Assembly: GCF_001611675.1 (NCBI RefSeq)
Contig: NZ_CP014766.1
Location: 930,001-994,000, forward strand
Reading direction: 5' to 3'
DNA length: 64,000 nucleotides
Origin: Pontibacter akesuensis
GTDB lineage: Bacteria > Bacteroidota > Bacteroidia > Cytophagales > Hymenobacteraceae
Part shown: in pieces, positions 33,011 to 42,206 of the stretch
Layout: each line of letters starts with the position of its first letter
Numbering within the stretch: position 1 is the first letter of the stretch
Translations under genes and position numbers: made by a program
Notes under the pieces: generated by a model
The model's database searches: none
The model's input: the letters and a program-made list of their open reading frames with translations, nothing else
What the model was told of the DNA's origin: nothing

Positions 33011-35956
33011 TTATTTTACTGCTGTGCCTGCCGTGGCTTTTGTACTTTCTGGCGGGCCCAGGTAACTGGGTTTTCCTCCTTCTGTCTCCACTACTATCTT
33101 TTGCAGTACTACTCCCGGGTCTACCATCCATATTTTCAGCACATGCTGCCCTGGTTTGCTTACCTGGTGCTTCGACTCGGTTATGTTGATGTTATCAGCC
33201 ACCCACTTGTCCCAGGAGTTATTGCCCTTGCTGTCTTTGTGGATGTTGATGATTTGCGGTGCGGCATCGTCAATGGCAATGGCATAGCGCAGTCCTTCCG
33301 AAGCGTTGTAGTTTAGCGTCGGCGAGGCGTATACTTCTACATTAACTTCACCGCTGTTGAGCAAATACAGATCATACTCCAAATGCGGGCTATTCTTGCC
33401 TGGCTGCTTGCTTGCTGCCGTTACCGGAAAAGGCGACACGGCTGAACCTGTGCGGCCCAGGTCGGCTATAACTTTCCATTCCACGCCTTCAGCACCTACG
33501 GCACGGGAATAATTCGCCGCCTCCATCGCTACATAGCCGTTGCTTTCCACGAAGCCCTTTACATTTTCAGCCTGCAGCGAAGCCGGGTTGTTCACCACCG
33601 CCTGCACCACCACGCGCTTTCCGTTCGGGCCAGTGATGGTGATGGGCACACGCTGTACTCCTTTCGGTGCCTGCTTCCAGTCGGCGCTAACCAAGATGCG
33701 CTGCTGGTCCTGCACTGTTCCCTGCTGCTGGCTTACCTTCAGCCAATCGGCTCCCGTTTTCACGGAATACCTGAACGGCGCCTGTCCGCGGTTAAACACT
33801 TCGATGTAGTACGCTTGCTGTCCGAAGGGAGTTAATTCCGGCAAAACGGCTTCGCCTTTTGCGGCAGGCCACCAGGCAGTGTCACCCTCTATTGCAACAC
33901 CCATTTCAGCACCTGCAGGCAGTTTAATCTCCTTTACTTCGGGCAGCACGTCTTTCTCAGGCTGTTGCCAGTATGTATAGCTGATGTGCGTCTGGTCCAT
34001 CATATGGCTCCATTTGCCATCAGCAATATCCTCGTTGTAGATTCTGGAGAGTTCCTGGTCTAAGGCGAAAAGCGCCTCTGCCCTTTTCGCCATATCGTTT
34101 GTGGCGGCGCGGCCCTGCCTGGCGTAGAGGCGGTTCTTGGCTACCGTTAAGTACAGTGCGTTTAGATTAGCGCTGGCTTTTACCGGGTGCAGCACCAACT
34201 GGAAGTACGCGTCTTTATACTCAGCCGGAATCGCTTTGTAGAGTTGCTCGGCTTTCTCTGTCAGCGCCATGTAATCAGCTACCACGGTTTCAAATTCGCG
34301 GTAGTTAGTCAGGCTGTAGGTTTCCGGTGATAAAAGCTCCGGCTTGCGTCGGGAGTTATACTTGCCATACTTGGCGAGCAGTTCGGCGATCTCTTCAGCA
34401 TACTGCTCCGGGAACTGCTGCGCTGCCCATTGCTTCGTGTACTCATCCAAGCGCTCTGCAGGCCATTTCTCCGGGTTCCAGGCATAGTCCAGGAAAAAGG
34501 AAGTGGGGAATTCCATTGGCTTGATGTCGCCTACGTTCACGATCCAGATCCGGGTGGCGTCGTGCTTGTAGGCCAGGTGCATCTGCTCCCAAATGCGCGG
34601 CAGCGGGTTGGTGTTGATCCATTTGTAGTTGCGCGGTCCGCCCACGTAGTCGAAGTGGTAGTAAACGCCGTAGCCGCCAGCATGCTGCTTCTCTCCCACT
34701 TTCGGCAACTTGCGGATGTTCCCCCAGTTGTCGTCAGCTAAAAGCAGCGTTACATCGTCCGGCACGCGCATTCCTTTGTCGTAGTAGTCCTGCACCTCTT
34801 TGTAGAGCGCCCATATCTGCGGTGTTTCAGAGGCTGGCTTACCGGTTACTTCTGAAATGATCTTGCGCTGATCTTCCACAATTTTCTCCAACAGGGCAAT
34901 ATTGCTGCCTTCGCTCATCGGCTCATCGCCATCGCCGCGCATGCCTATGGTTACGATGCTTTCGTTGTCGCCCATGCGCTCAATGCCCTTGCGCCAGAAA
35001 TCCTGCAGGTTCTCTTTGTTCGTCTGGTAGTTCCAGGGGCCTTTACCATAGCGTTCCCACTCCACGTGTGCCCGCGATAGCGGCTCGTGGTGCGAGGTGC
35101 CAATCACCACACCGTACATATCTGCCAGTTCCGGGCTTTTCGGATCATCATCATAAATAGACCTGCCCCACATGGCTGGCCAGAGGTAGTTGCCTTTCAG
35201 GCGAAGGATCAGCTCGAACACGTGGGCGTAGAACTTAGAGTTAAAGCCGCCAAATTTCTCGGTAGCCCAGCCCGCCAACGCTGGTGCCTCGTCGTTGATG
35301 AAGATGCCCCTGTACTTAACCTTCGGCTCGCCGTCGGTATGGCGCCCCGCCTTAACATACAGGTTCTGCTGCTGCTTTACCGGCACATCCGCCCAGTAAT
35401 ACCACGGCGACACGCCGATTTCTGCCGACACATCATAAATGCCGAAAATAGTGCCGCGCATGTCGCTGCCGGCAATTACCAGGGCCTGGTCCACGCCGCG
35501 CATCGGCTTGTCGACCACCTGCACCAGGTACGTTTCCCATTTACCGGAAATGCCTGACACATCCAGCTTCTTGTTTTTAACCAGCTTATCGATTATGGGG
35601 CTTTGGCCAAGCGTACCAATCAGCACCACCTGCTTCGCCTTCGGCGCTTTCTTATCCACCGTCAGGTTTGGCTGCACATTGGTTACCCGCTTCAAATCCG
35701 CCTGCAGGTCTTTTGCCGCCCTGATCACGCCTTCATCCGCTCCCGTGCTCAGAAACAAAGGAGCAGACTTACCGGCTACCGAAAGAGGAAAGCTGCCGTT
35801 TGTTTTAAAGGTGGAGATGTAAGTGGAATCGTTAACGGCTGCCAGGGCTGGTTGCACCAACGAAATTATGAACACGGCCAGCGCAGTCAGAATTAGCTTG
35901 TGCCTCTGATGAGGCTTGTCCTGGGGCGAAGTATAAGGGAAGCGTATCATTTTCAT
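33011..35956 (-). CDS. GH115 xylan alpha-1,2-glucuronidase
   Basis: 981 residues from ATG 35956. The frame runs back to a GTG at 36010 that overlaps the preceding MFS stop, but the signal peptide (LILTALAVFIISLVQPALA) fits the later start better. The family is recognised from GEPKVKYRGIFINDEAPALA, GNYLWPAMWGRSIYDDDPKS, GTSHHEPLSRAHVEWERYG, TIGMRGDGDEPMSEG and HYDYVGGPRNYKWINT-type blocks (here YHFDYVGGPRNYKW), with a C-terminal beta region from about 690 on. GH115 enzymes remove (4-O-methyl)glucuronic acid from both internal and terminal xylose units, unlike GH67. The released glucuronate feeds the UxaC-UxuA pathway encoded next to it. Confidence 0.94.
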   Translation of the reverse strand: MKMIRFPYTSPQDKPHQRHKLILTALAVFIISLVQPALAAVNDSTYISTFKTNGSFPLSVAGKSAPLFLSTGADEGVIRAAKDLQADLKRVTNVQPNLTVDKKAPKAKQVVLIGTLGQSPIIDKLVKNKKLDVSGISGKWETYLVQVVDKPMRGVDQALVIAGSDMRGTIFGIYDVSAEIGVSPWYYWADVPVKQQQNLYVKAGRHTDGEPKVKYRGIFINDEAPALAGWATEKFGGFNSKFYAHVFELILRLKGNYLWPAMWGRSIYDDDPKSPELADMYGVVIGTSHHEPLSRAHVEWERYGKGPWNYQTNKENLQDFWRKGIERMGDNESIVTIGMRGDGDEPMSEGSNIALLEKIVEDQRKIISEVTGKPASETPQIWALYKEVQDYYDKGMRVPDDVTLLLADDNWGNIRKLPKVGEKQHAGGYGVYYHFDYVGGPRNYKWINTNPLPRIWEQMHLAYKHDATRIWIVNVGDIKPMEFPTSFFLDYAWNPEKWPAERLDEYTKQWAAQQFPEQYAEEIAELLAKYGKYNSRRKPELLSPETYSLTNYREFETVVADYMALTEKAEQLYKAIPAEYKDAYFQLVLHPVKASANLNALYLTVAKNRLYARQGRAATNDMAKRAEALFALDQELSRIYNEDIADGKWSHMMDQTHISYTYWQQPEKDVLPEVKEIKLPAGAEMGVAIEGDTAWWPAAKGEAVLPELTPFGQQAYYIEVFNRGQAPFRYSVKTGADWLKVSQQQGTVQDQQRILVSADWKQAPKGVQRVPITITGPNGKRVVVQAVVNNPASLQAENVKGFVESNGYVAMEAANYSRAVGAEGVEWKVIADLGRTGSAVSPFPVTAASKQPGKNSPHLEYDLYLLNSGEVNVEVYASPTLNYNASEGLRYAIAIDDAAPQIINIHKDSKGNNSWDKWVADNINITESKHQVSKPGQHVLKIWMVDPGVVLQKIVVETEGGKPSYLGPPESTKATAGTAVK

Positions 35957-36009
35957 TTCCGGTAATTTACAGCAGCCAAAGGCCGCTTCGTTTATAAAAA
36001 TTCGAGGCA

Positions 36010-37329
36010 CTACAGCTGCACCAGCTTCTCACGCGGTGTGAGGAAGTGCATCAGTACCCAGGCCAGCAGGTATGCAAATGCGCAGACGGTGAAGATAATG
36101 TTGTAGCCGGCGCCAAGGTTGCCAAGGTTGATGTAGTAGTCGAGGACAGCGCCAATAAACAGCGGGAACAAGGCCCCTCCTATTGAGCCTGCCATGCCAC
36201 CGATGCCTACCACAGAGCTCACGGCACGCTTCGGAAACATATCAGACACCGTGGTGAAGATATTCGCACTCCAGGCCTGGTGCGCGGCGGCGGCCAGACT
36301 GATTAGGCCAACGGCAACCCACATGTTGGAAGTATAACGGGCCAGCATGATCGGCACCACCAGCAGCGCGATGATAAGCATGGCTGTTTTGCGTGCTCTT
36401 ACAACAGGCATTCCTTTTCGGATAAGGTAAGACGACAGGTATCCCCCGCCTATACTTCCCACCGTAGTGGCTGTGTACACGATGGCCAGCGGCAAGCCCA
36501 AACTGCTAAGGTTAAGCTCAAAAGTGGAACTGAAGTAAGAAGGCAGCCAGAACAGGAAGAAGTACCAGATCGGATCGGTAAAGAACTTCCCCACAATAAA
36601 CACCCACGTCTGGCGGATAAAGAGGAGCTTTCCCCATTTCAGCGGCTTTTCGTTATCCTCGGCAGGAGCTTCGTCATGGTCGCTGTGGATGTAGTCGAAC
36701 TCTCCCTTGCCCAGGCGCTTCTGCTTTGAGGGAATCTCATAAAAAATGAGCCAGAAAATTAACCAGATAAAGCCGACGGCTCCTGTTATGATAAAAGCCT
36801 CTTCCCAGCCATAGTTTACCACAATCCAGGGCACCAGTAACGGGGCGGCGATGGCTCCCACGTTGGCGCCACTGTTAAAAAGTCCTGTCGCCAGCGCCCG
36901 CTCCTTTTTCGGAAACCACTCGGCCACGGCTTTGATGGCAGCCGGAAAGTTACCTGACTCGCCCACACCCAGCGCTGCCCTGGCCACTCCGAACCCGAAA
37001 GTTGTCCGGGCGATCGCGTGCCCCATGGCGGCCAGGCTCCATACCACGATGGAAAGGGAATAGCCCATTTTTGTCCCGATCTTGTCGATAATCCGCCCGA
37101 ATACCACCATGCCCAGCGCGTAGGAAGCCGTGAAAGCCGTTACGATGGCGGCATAGTCACTCTCCGTCCAGCTGAACTGTTCTTCCAATACGGGCTTCAG
37201 GATGCCGACCACCTGCCTGTCGAGGTAGTTGATGGTGGTGGCCGTGAACAGGAGGAAGCAGATGGTCCAGCGATAGGAACCGATCTTTACTCTTTCTGTG
37301 GCTGGTTCAGTGGTAAGGGGAGCGCTCAT
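36010..37329 (-). CDS. MFS hexuronate transporter (ExuT-like)
   Basis: A 439-residue inner-membrane protein with 12 predicted helices. Features of the anion:cation symporter group: TTINYLDRQVVGILKPVLE in helix 1, GRIIDKIGTKMGYSLSIVVW in the 2-3 loop region, and ALGVGESGNFPAAIKAVAEW in helix 4, the last being typical of ExuT-type sugar acid transporters. It should import glucuronate (or a related uronate) with protons. Between GH115 and uxaC on the same strand, with 25 bases to uxaC, it fits the step from periplasmic glucuronate to cytoplasmic isomerisation. Confidence 0.92.
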   Translation of the reverse strand: MSAPLTTEPATERVKIGSYRWTICFLLFTATTINYLDRQVVGILKPVLEEQFSWTESDYAAIVTAFTASYALGMVVFGRIIDKIGTKMGYSLSIVVWSLAAMGHAIARTTFGFGVARAALGVGESGNFPAAIKAVAEWFPKKERALATGLFNSGANVGAIAAPLLVPWIVVNYGWEEAFIITGAVGFIWLIFWLIFYEIPSKQKRLGKGEFDYIHSDHDEAPAEDNEKPLKWGKLLFIRQTWVFIVGKFFTDPIWYFFLFWLPSYFSSTFELNLSSLGLPLAIVYTATTVGSIGGGYLSSYLIRKGMPVVRARKTAMLIIALLVVPIMLARYTSNMWVAVGLISLAAAAHQAWSANIFTTVSDMFPKRAVSSVVGIGGMAGSIGGALFPLFIGAVLDYYINLGNLGAGYNIIFTVCAFAYLLAWVLMHFLTPREKLVQL

Positions 37330-37354
37330 GGTAAGGTTAGGTTCAGGTGATAGG

Positions 37355-38815
37355 TTATGCCGGGAAGTAGTTTTTAGCGTTGTAGTAACAGATGTCCTGC
37401 ACCATTTTGCCTAACCACGGAATATCCGCCGGCAGCAGGCCCTGCTCCACGTCATTGCCAAAAATATTGCAGATTAATCTTCTAAAATACTCGTGGCGCG
37501 AGTAGGACAGAAAGCTGCGTGAGTCGGTGAGCATGCCGATAAAGCAGCTGATCAACCCCATACTGGAGAGGGCATTTATCTGCGCTGTCATCCCCTCTAA
37601 CTGATCCAGGAACCACCAGGCCGAGCCAAATTGCATTTTGCCTTTGATGCCGCTTTGCTGGAAGTTGCCTACCATAGTGGCGAAAGCGGCGTTGTCTGCC
37701 GGGTTCAGGTTGTAGATGATGGTCTTGGCTAGCTGTCCCTCCGTCTCCAGCGCATTGAAGAAAGCGGCCATTGTAGCGGCTTGTGACTGATCGCCGATGG
37801 AGTCGTAACCCGTATCGGGGCCATTTACCTGCAGCATGCGCGCGTTGGTGTTGCGCAGGGCACCCAAATGGAACTGCTGCACCCATCCTCTTTGATGGTA
37901 CATCTTACACAGTTCTTTAAGTATAAAATAGCAAAACTCATCCTGGTGCGGAGCCGCTTCGGTATCATCTCCGGCAAGCACGGCTGCAAACACCTTCTCC
38001 AGCTTACCCGAAGTGGCTTTTGCCACAGGAAGACTCGACAAACCGTGGTCGGCAATACGGCACCCGTTTGTGTGGAAGTAGTTTACCCGCTGCTCCAGCG
38101 CCTCCAACAGGGTATCTATACTTGTAATCTGCACGCCGCTGGCTTCGGAAAGCTGTTGCATGTAGTTTCTAAAGCTCCCCCCTCCGATCAGGTTCAGTGA
38201 TTTATCAGGCCGGAAAGAAGGCAGCACCTTCGTTTGCAAGGAGGAGGCGGCAACTTGCTGATGGTACGCCAGATTATCCACCGGGTCATCGGTGGTGCCC
38301 ACCATTTCCACTTTAAAGTGCTTCAGCAAACCTTGCGGTGTGTACTGTGGCTCCCGTAGCAGTTCGTTACATGCATCGTATACTTCCAGCGCGTTCTCAC
38401 CGGAAAGCAACTTGTTAAAGCCAAAAGGATTCTTCAGCTCCATGTGCGCCCAGTGGTAGAGCGGGTTTCGTAAGGTATAGGGAACCGCCTCGGCCCACTT
38501 TACAAACTTCTCCTCGTCGCTGGCATCGCCCGTAATATACTTCTCCTCCACGCCAAGCGTGCGGAGCGCGCGCCATTTATAATGGTCGCCGGCCAGCCAG
38601 ATGTCCGTCATGTTGCGGAAGTTCTCGTTCCGGGCAATTACCTCCGGCGATAGGTGGCAGTGGTAATCGATGATGGGAAGGTTCTTGGCGTAGTTATGGT
38701 ATAACTGGCGCGCCGTGTCCGTTTGCAGCAGAAAATCCTCTTTCAAAAAGCTTTTCACCTGCTTCGGAAACAAGAACTTGCTTGCCGCTGCCTCTGCTCG
38801 TATGTCTTTGTTCAT
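37355..38815 (-). CDS. uxaC: Glucuronate isomerase
   Basis: A 486-residue cytoplasmic amidohydrolase-fold enzyme. FLLQTDTARQLYHNYAK, NLPIIDYHCHLSPEVIARN (the HCH metal site), RALRTLGVEEKYITGDAS and DDPVDNLAYHQ are UxaC signatures, and near the C-terminus MLTDSRSFLSYSRHEYFRR matches the family end. Converts D-glucuronate to D-fructuronate (and galacturonate to tagaturonate). Length is normal (about 465-490). It ends 25 bases before the MFS gene and starts 12 bases after uxuA, a tight operon on the minus strand. Confidence 0.97.
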   Translation of the reverse strand: MNKDIRAEAAASKFLFPKQVKSFLKEDFLLQTDTARQLYHNYAKNLPIIDYHCHLSPEVIARNENFRNMTDIWLAGDHYKWRALRTLGVEEKYITGDASDEEKFVKWAEAVPYTLRNPLYHWAHMELKNPFGFNKLLSGENALEVYDACNELLREPQYTPQGLLKHFKVEMVGTTDDPVDNLAYHQQVAASSLQTKVLPSFRPDKSLNLIGGGSFRNYMQQLSEASGVQITSIDTLLEALEQRVNYFHTNGCRIADHGLSSLPVAKATSGKLEKVFAAVLAGDDTEAAPHQDEFCYFILKELCKMYHQRGWVQQFHLGALRNTNARMLQVNGPDTGYDSIGDQSQAATMAAFFNALETEGQLAKTIIYNLNPADNAAFATMVGNFQQSGIKGKMQFGSAWWFLDQLEGMTAQINALSSMGLISCFIGMLTDSRSFLSYSRHEYFRRLICNIFGNDVEQGLLPADIPWLGKMVQDICYYNAKNYFPA

Positions 38816-38827
38816 GTAAATAATCTT

Positions 38828-39988
38828 CTAAATTGACCGCTCAATCCCCATTTCCAATCCGCGCAATTCAGCCAGCCCGCGCAGCCTTCCAATAGCCGAG
38901 TAACCCGGGTTTGTCTCTTTGTGCAGGTCGTCGAGCATCTGGTGGCCGTGGTCAGGGCGGAAAGGAATCGGCTGCTCGCGTTTCTGGTTGATGGCAACCA
39001 GCTCTTTCATCACGCCATACATATCCACATCGCCAGCCAGGTGGTCAGACTCGTAGAAGTTACCTTCTTCATCCTTTTGCACATTGCGCAGGTGCGCAAA
39101 GTATACACGATGTCCTACCGCCCTGAGGATGTCAACAGGGTCGTTGTGCCGGCCTGCGCCCAGCGAGCCGGTGCAGAAGCAAATGCCGCTTGCCGGGCGA
39201 TCGACTCTGTTGATGATGTAAAGCAAATCCTCTTTGGAACTGGCAATGCGGGGCAAACCAAGTATGGCGTAAGGCGGATCGTCCGGGTGGATCGTCATGT
39301 TGATGCCCGTCTCCTCGCACACATCCATGATGGACTCCAGGAAATAGGCCAGGTTCTCGCGTAAACCTTCGTGGCCAATGTTCTTATAGATGGCAATGCT
39401 CTCCGTTAAGTGCTCCAGCGTAATGAATCCCTCCATCGGGACCCCCATTCGGATAATTTCGCTTAGTTCATCCAACTGCTGCTGCGACATAGAAGAGAAT
39501 CGCTCCTTTGCCTGCTGCACCACCGATTCTGCATAATCCTGCTCAGCACCTGCTCTTTTCAAAATGAACATGTCGAAAACCGCCAGGTCAGCCCAGTCGA
39601 AGTATAGGGCTTTAGCACCATTCCAAAGCTCAAGCGCCAGGTTGGTGCGCGTCCAGTCGAGCACGGGCATAAAGTTATAGCAAACGGTACCGATGCCGCA
39701 GGCAGCCAGGTTGCGCAGGGTCTGGCGGTAATTCTCCAGGTATACTTCGCAATCAGCGCTGCGGGTCTTTATCGCTTCGTGTACCGGAACGCTCTCCACC
39801 ACCACCCACTTCAGTCCGGCGGATTCAATGATATTCTTTCGCTCCTGTATTTCCTCCAGCGGCCACACGGCTCCGTGCGGTATGTGGTGCAGGGCGCTTA
39901 CAATGCCCGTTGCGCCTGCCTGTTTCACATCCTGCAGCGAAACAGGATCGTTGGGTCCATACCATCTCCAGCTTTGTATCAATGCCAT
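38828..39988 (-). CDS. uxuA: Mannonate dehydratase
   Basis: A 386-residue cytoplasmic enzyme of the UxuA TIM-barrel family. Blocks seen: ALIQSWRWYGPNDPVSLQDV, GATGIVSALHHIPHGAVWP, NFMPVLDWTRTNL, INMTIHPDDPPYAILGLPRI and FRPDHGHQMLDD. The His, Cys and Asp residues around HPDDPP, CTGSLG and DHGHQ form the metal site. It dehydrates D-mannonate to 2-keto-3-deoxy-D-gluconate. It is upstream of uxaC, and 250 bases with a hairpin separate it from susD, so it may have its own promoter inside the larger locus. Length is typical. Confidence 0.97.
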   Translation of the reverse strand: MALIQSWRWYGPNDPVSLQDVKQAGATGIVSALHHIPHGAVWPLEEIQERKNIIESAGLKWVVVESVPVHEAIKTRSADCEVYLENYRQTLRNLAACGIGTVCYNFMPVLDWTRTNLALELWNGAKALYFDWADLAVFDMFILKRAGAEQDYAESVVQQAKERFSSMSQQQLDELSEIIRMGVPMEGFITLEHLTESIAIYKNIGHEGLRENLAYFLESIMDVCEETGINMTIHPDDPPYAILGLPRIASSKEDLLYIINRVDRPASGICFCTGSLGAGRHNDPVDILRAVGHRVYFAHLRNVQKDEEGNFYESDHLAGDVDMYGVMKELVAINQKREQPIPFRPDHGHQMLDDLHKETNPGYSAIGRLRGLAELRGLEMGIERSI

Positions 39989-40116
39989 ATAAGGGGTTCT
40001 TTGATCAATGTTAAAACTAAACTGCCAACACGGGAAGTATCACAATGTCGGCAGTTCAGGTATAAGTTATGTTTGTTGAAGGAGGGGCGGTTATACTTGC
40101 CACCGCCACTAAAAAC

Positions 40117-40163
40117 GCATAGGTAAAAAGGAATCCCAAAGGGAAGCCTCTTTACCTCTATGC
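40117..40163 (-). terminator. Hairpin between susD and uxuA
   Basis: GCATAGGTAAAAAGG pairs with CCTCTTTACCTCTATGC with a few mismatches. On the minus strand it follows susD by about 75 bases and could partially end the susCD transcript before uxuA. Confidence 0.5.
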
Positions 40164-40238
40164 TTACTGAATCACTAATAAACTTTCTTTATCACCTCCA
40201 TTGGAGTAGTGTGTCAATTTTGAACAGGATGCTACCGG

Positions 40239-42194
40239 TTAATTGTATCCTGGGTTTTGGTAAGCTGCTTTTTCAGCAGGGGTCATATCCATCCTATCCA
40301 ACTGGATTTGTGGAATAGGGCGCAGGTAATGGTAGGGCTGGATATTGCGCGTTATCGTTTGCGGCGTATGGTCCCCGTAGTTGTTACCGGCAATCTGGTA
40401 GGTGCCGGCGAGTTCTTCCCACATTTGGGTGCGGGTCAGGTCAAACCAGCGGTAACCTTCACCGTAGTACTCACGCGAGCGTTCTGCCAGAATATAGTTG
40501 ATATCTATTGTTGCCGGCGTGGCAGCAACCATCTCGGCGCTGTGATCTTCCACTTTAACAGAGTTTCCGTTGTTGTCGTAGCGCCACTTACCGGCACGTG
40601 CACGAATCACATTAATCAACTCTCTGGCGCTGTAGCCAGCCTGTGTATTGGCTCCCATCACGGCTGCTTCGGCTGCTACAAAGTATAGCTCCGAGAACTT
40701 GGCAATGTTGAAAGGACGGGTGCTGGCGGCGTTTGGCTGTCCCAGTCCGTCGCCGTTATCGGTGCGGTAGGTACCCATCTTCCAAAGGCCTGGATACACG
40801 ATCCTGCTGATATCACGGGGCCCTATCACGAAGTCAGATCTTCCGGGTAGTTCTCCTGCACCAATGTTGTTTTTACCTGCTCCAGTAGGGTAGTTTATAG
40901 GTGTTGCTGGTTGCTCATCCAGGAAAGTCAGGATTGGCTCACCTGGATTAACCGGCAGATTGTTTGCGTTATAAACAACTGGTGCATTCACACCACCTTT
41001 CGGCCAGTTGCCCCGGTAAACTGTGGCAAAAGTACCGTCGTAGCGGGAGTCATTTGTTTTGTCGGCAAAGGTGTTGGTGATTACGCCAATGGTCGGAGCC
41101 ATACGTGTCCACGGACGCCCCAGGTGTTGTTCTGCGGCACGTTGAACAGAGCTTACTTTATTTGTCCAGTTCGGGTCCAGTGCGCTTCGGATGTTGGTGT
41201 AGTTCCAGGTCATCATCCACACGGCAAAGTTCTCGGGGGCACCACCATTACTCCAGGTAAGGCTGGCTCCGTTATAGAACTCGCTAGTCTCGGTGTGGTC
41301 CGCATAAAGCAGTATTTCCGGGTTACGGTCGTTAGTGCCCACGTGTACATCATAGTAGGTTGGCATCAGGCCGAAAGGCCCTGGATTCTGGATGCCGTTA
41401 ATGGCCACATCGTATGCCTGCTGAAAGTACCACTGCGCATTATGCCCGTCAGGATCAGTTCTGGATGTCTCCGGATAGGTAGGAATGTTATCCGGGTTTA
41501 GCAGCCACCAGCCATAGGTCAGGTATGCTTTTGCCAGAAAGAGGCGCGCAAGCGTTTGTGTTGCGCCGCCGGTAAGGCGCGGGTTTGCCGGCAACTCTTC
41601 TACCGCTTGCCGCAGATCCGGGAAAATAGCCTTTGTATACACCTCCGGCACAGTATTGCGCACAGAGTACCTTACAGGGTTATTGTTAAACTTCAACTCC
41701 CCCGCACCCAGGTCCAGCGGCACACCACCGAACGTTTGCACCAGCTGGAAGTAATCGAATGCGCGGAAGAACCTTGCCTCGGCAATTACCGCGGCCGGTA
41801 CAGTTCCCAGTTCGGATGCATTTTCAATAACGCCGCTGGCAGTATTGATGTTAGAGAACGCGGCTCCCCACAACACATCGGCACGGCTATCAGTGGAAGT
41901 AATCTCTCCCTGGCCTGAAATATCCATCACCTTGAAGTTCTGGTCCGCACTCTGCGCGTAGGTAGCCTCATCGGTACCGGTCTCGGTGGCGTTATAGTAG
42001 TAGGCCTGGCCGTATATGTAGCGCAGGTGCGCATACATGGATGTCACCCCTCCGTAAACACCTGTCTCGGTTTTGAAAAAGCTGGGCTCGTAAATGCTGC
42101 GTGGCTGTTCTTCCAGAATGTCCTCGCAGGAAGACAGGGACAGTGCCATCATGATGGCTGTTCCTATGAAAGCTTTATTTTTTATGAATTTCAT
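40239..42194 (-). CDS. SusD/RagB-family nutrient-binding lipoprotein
   Basis: A 651-residue lipoprotein (signal ending LSLSSC, Cys about 23). TPR-type helices and family blocks are visible: EQPRSIYEPSFFKTETGVYGG near the start, VIAEARFFRAFDYFQLVQTFGGVPL, ARLFLAKAYLTYGWW, FNIAKFSELYFVAAEAAVMGA, ELINVIRARAG and ILAERSREYYGEGYRWFDLTR near the C-terminus. SusD proteins cap the SusC barrel and bind glycan at the cell surface. It follows susC by 12 bases. Given the neighbours, the ligand is expected to be xylo- or glucuronoxylo-oligosaccharide. Confidence 0.95.
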   Translation of the reverse strand: MKFIKNKAFIGTAIMMALSLSSCEDILEEQPRSIYEPSFFKTETGVYGGVTSMYAHLRYIYGQAYYYNATETGTDEATYAQSADQNFKVMDISGQGEITSTDSRADVLWGAAFSNINTASGVIENASELGTVPAAVIAEARFFRAFDYFQLVQTFGGVPLDLGAGELKFNNNPVRYSVRNTVPEVYTKAIFPDLRQAVEELPANPRLTGGATQTLARLFLAKAYLTYGWWLLNPDNIPTYPETSRTDPDGHNAQWYFQQAYDVAINGIQNPGPFGLMPTYYDVHVGTNDRNPEILLYADHTETSEFYNGASLTWSNGGAPENFAVWMMTWNYTNIRSALDPNWTNKVSSVQRAAEQHLGRPWTRMAPTIGVITNTFADKTNDSRYDGTFATVYRGNWPKGGVNAPVVYNANNLPVNPGEPILTFLDEQPATPINYPTGAGKNNIGAGELPGRSDFVIGPRDISRIVYPGLWKMGTYRTDNGDGLGQPNAASTRPFNIAKFSELYFVAAEAAVMGANTQAGYSARELINVIRARAGKWRYDNNGNSVKVEDHSAEMVAATPATIDINYILAERSREYYGEGYRWFDLTRTQMWEELAGTYQIAGNNYGDHTPQTITRNIQPYHYLRPIPQIQLDRMDMTPAEKAAYQNPGYN

Positions 42195-42206
42195 CTTTGT
42201 CTTTAA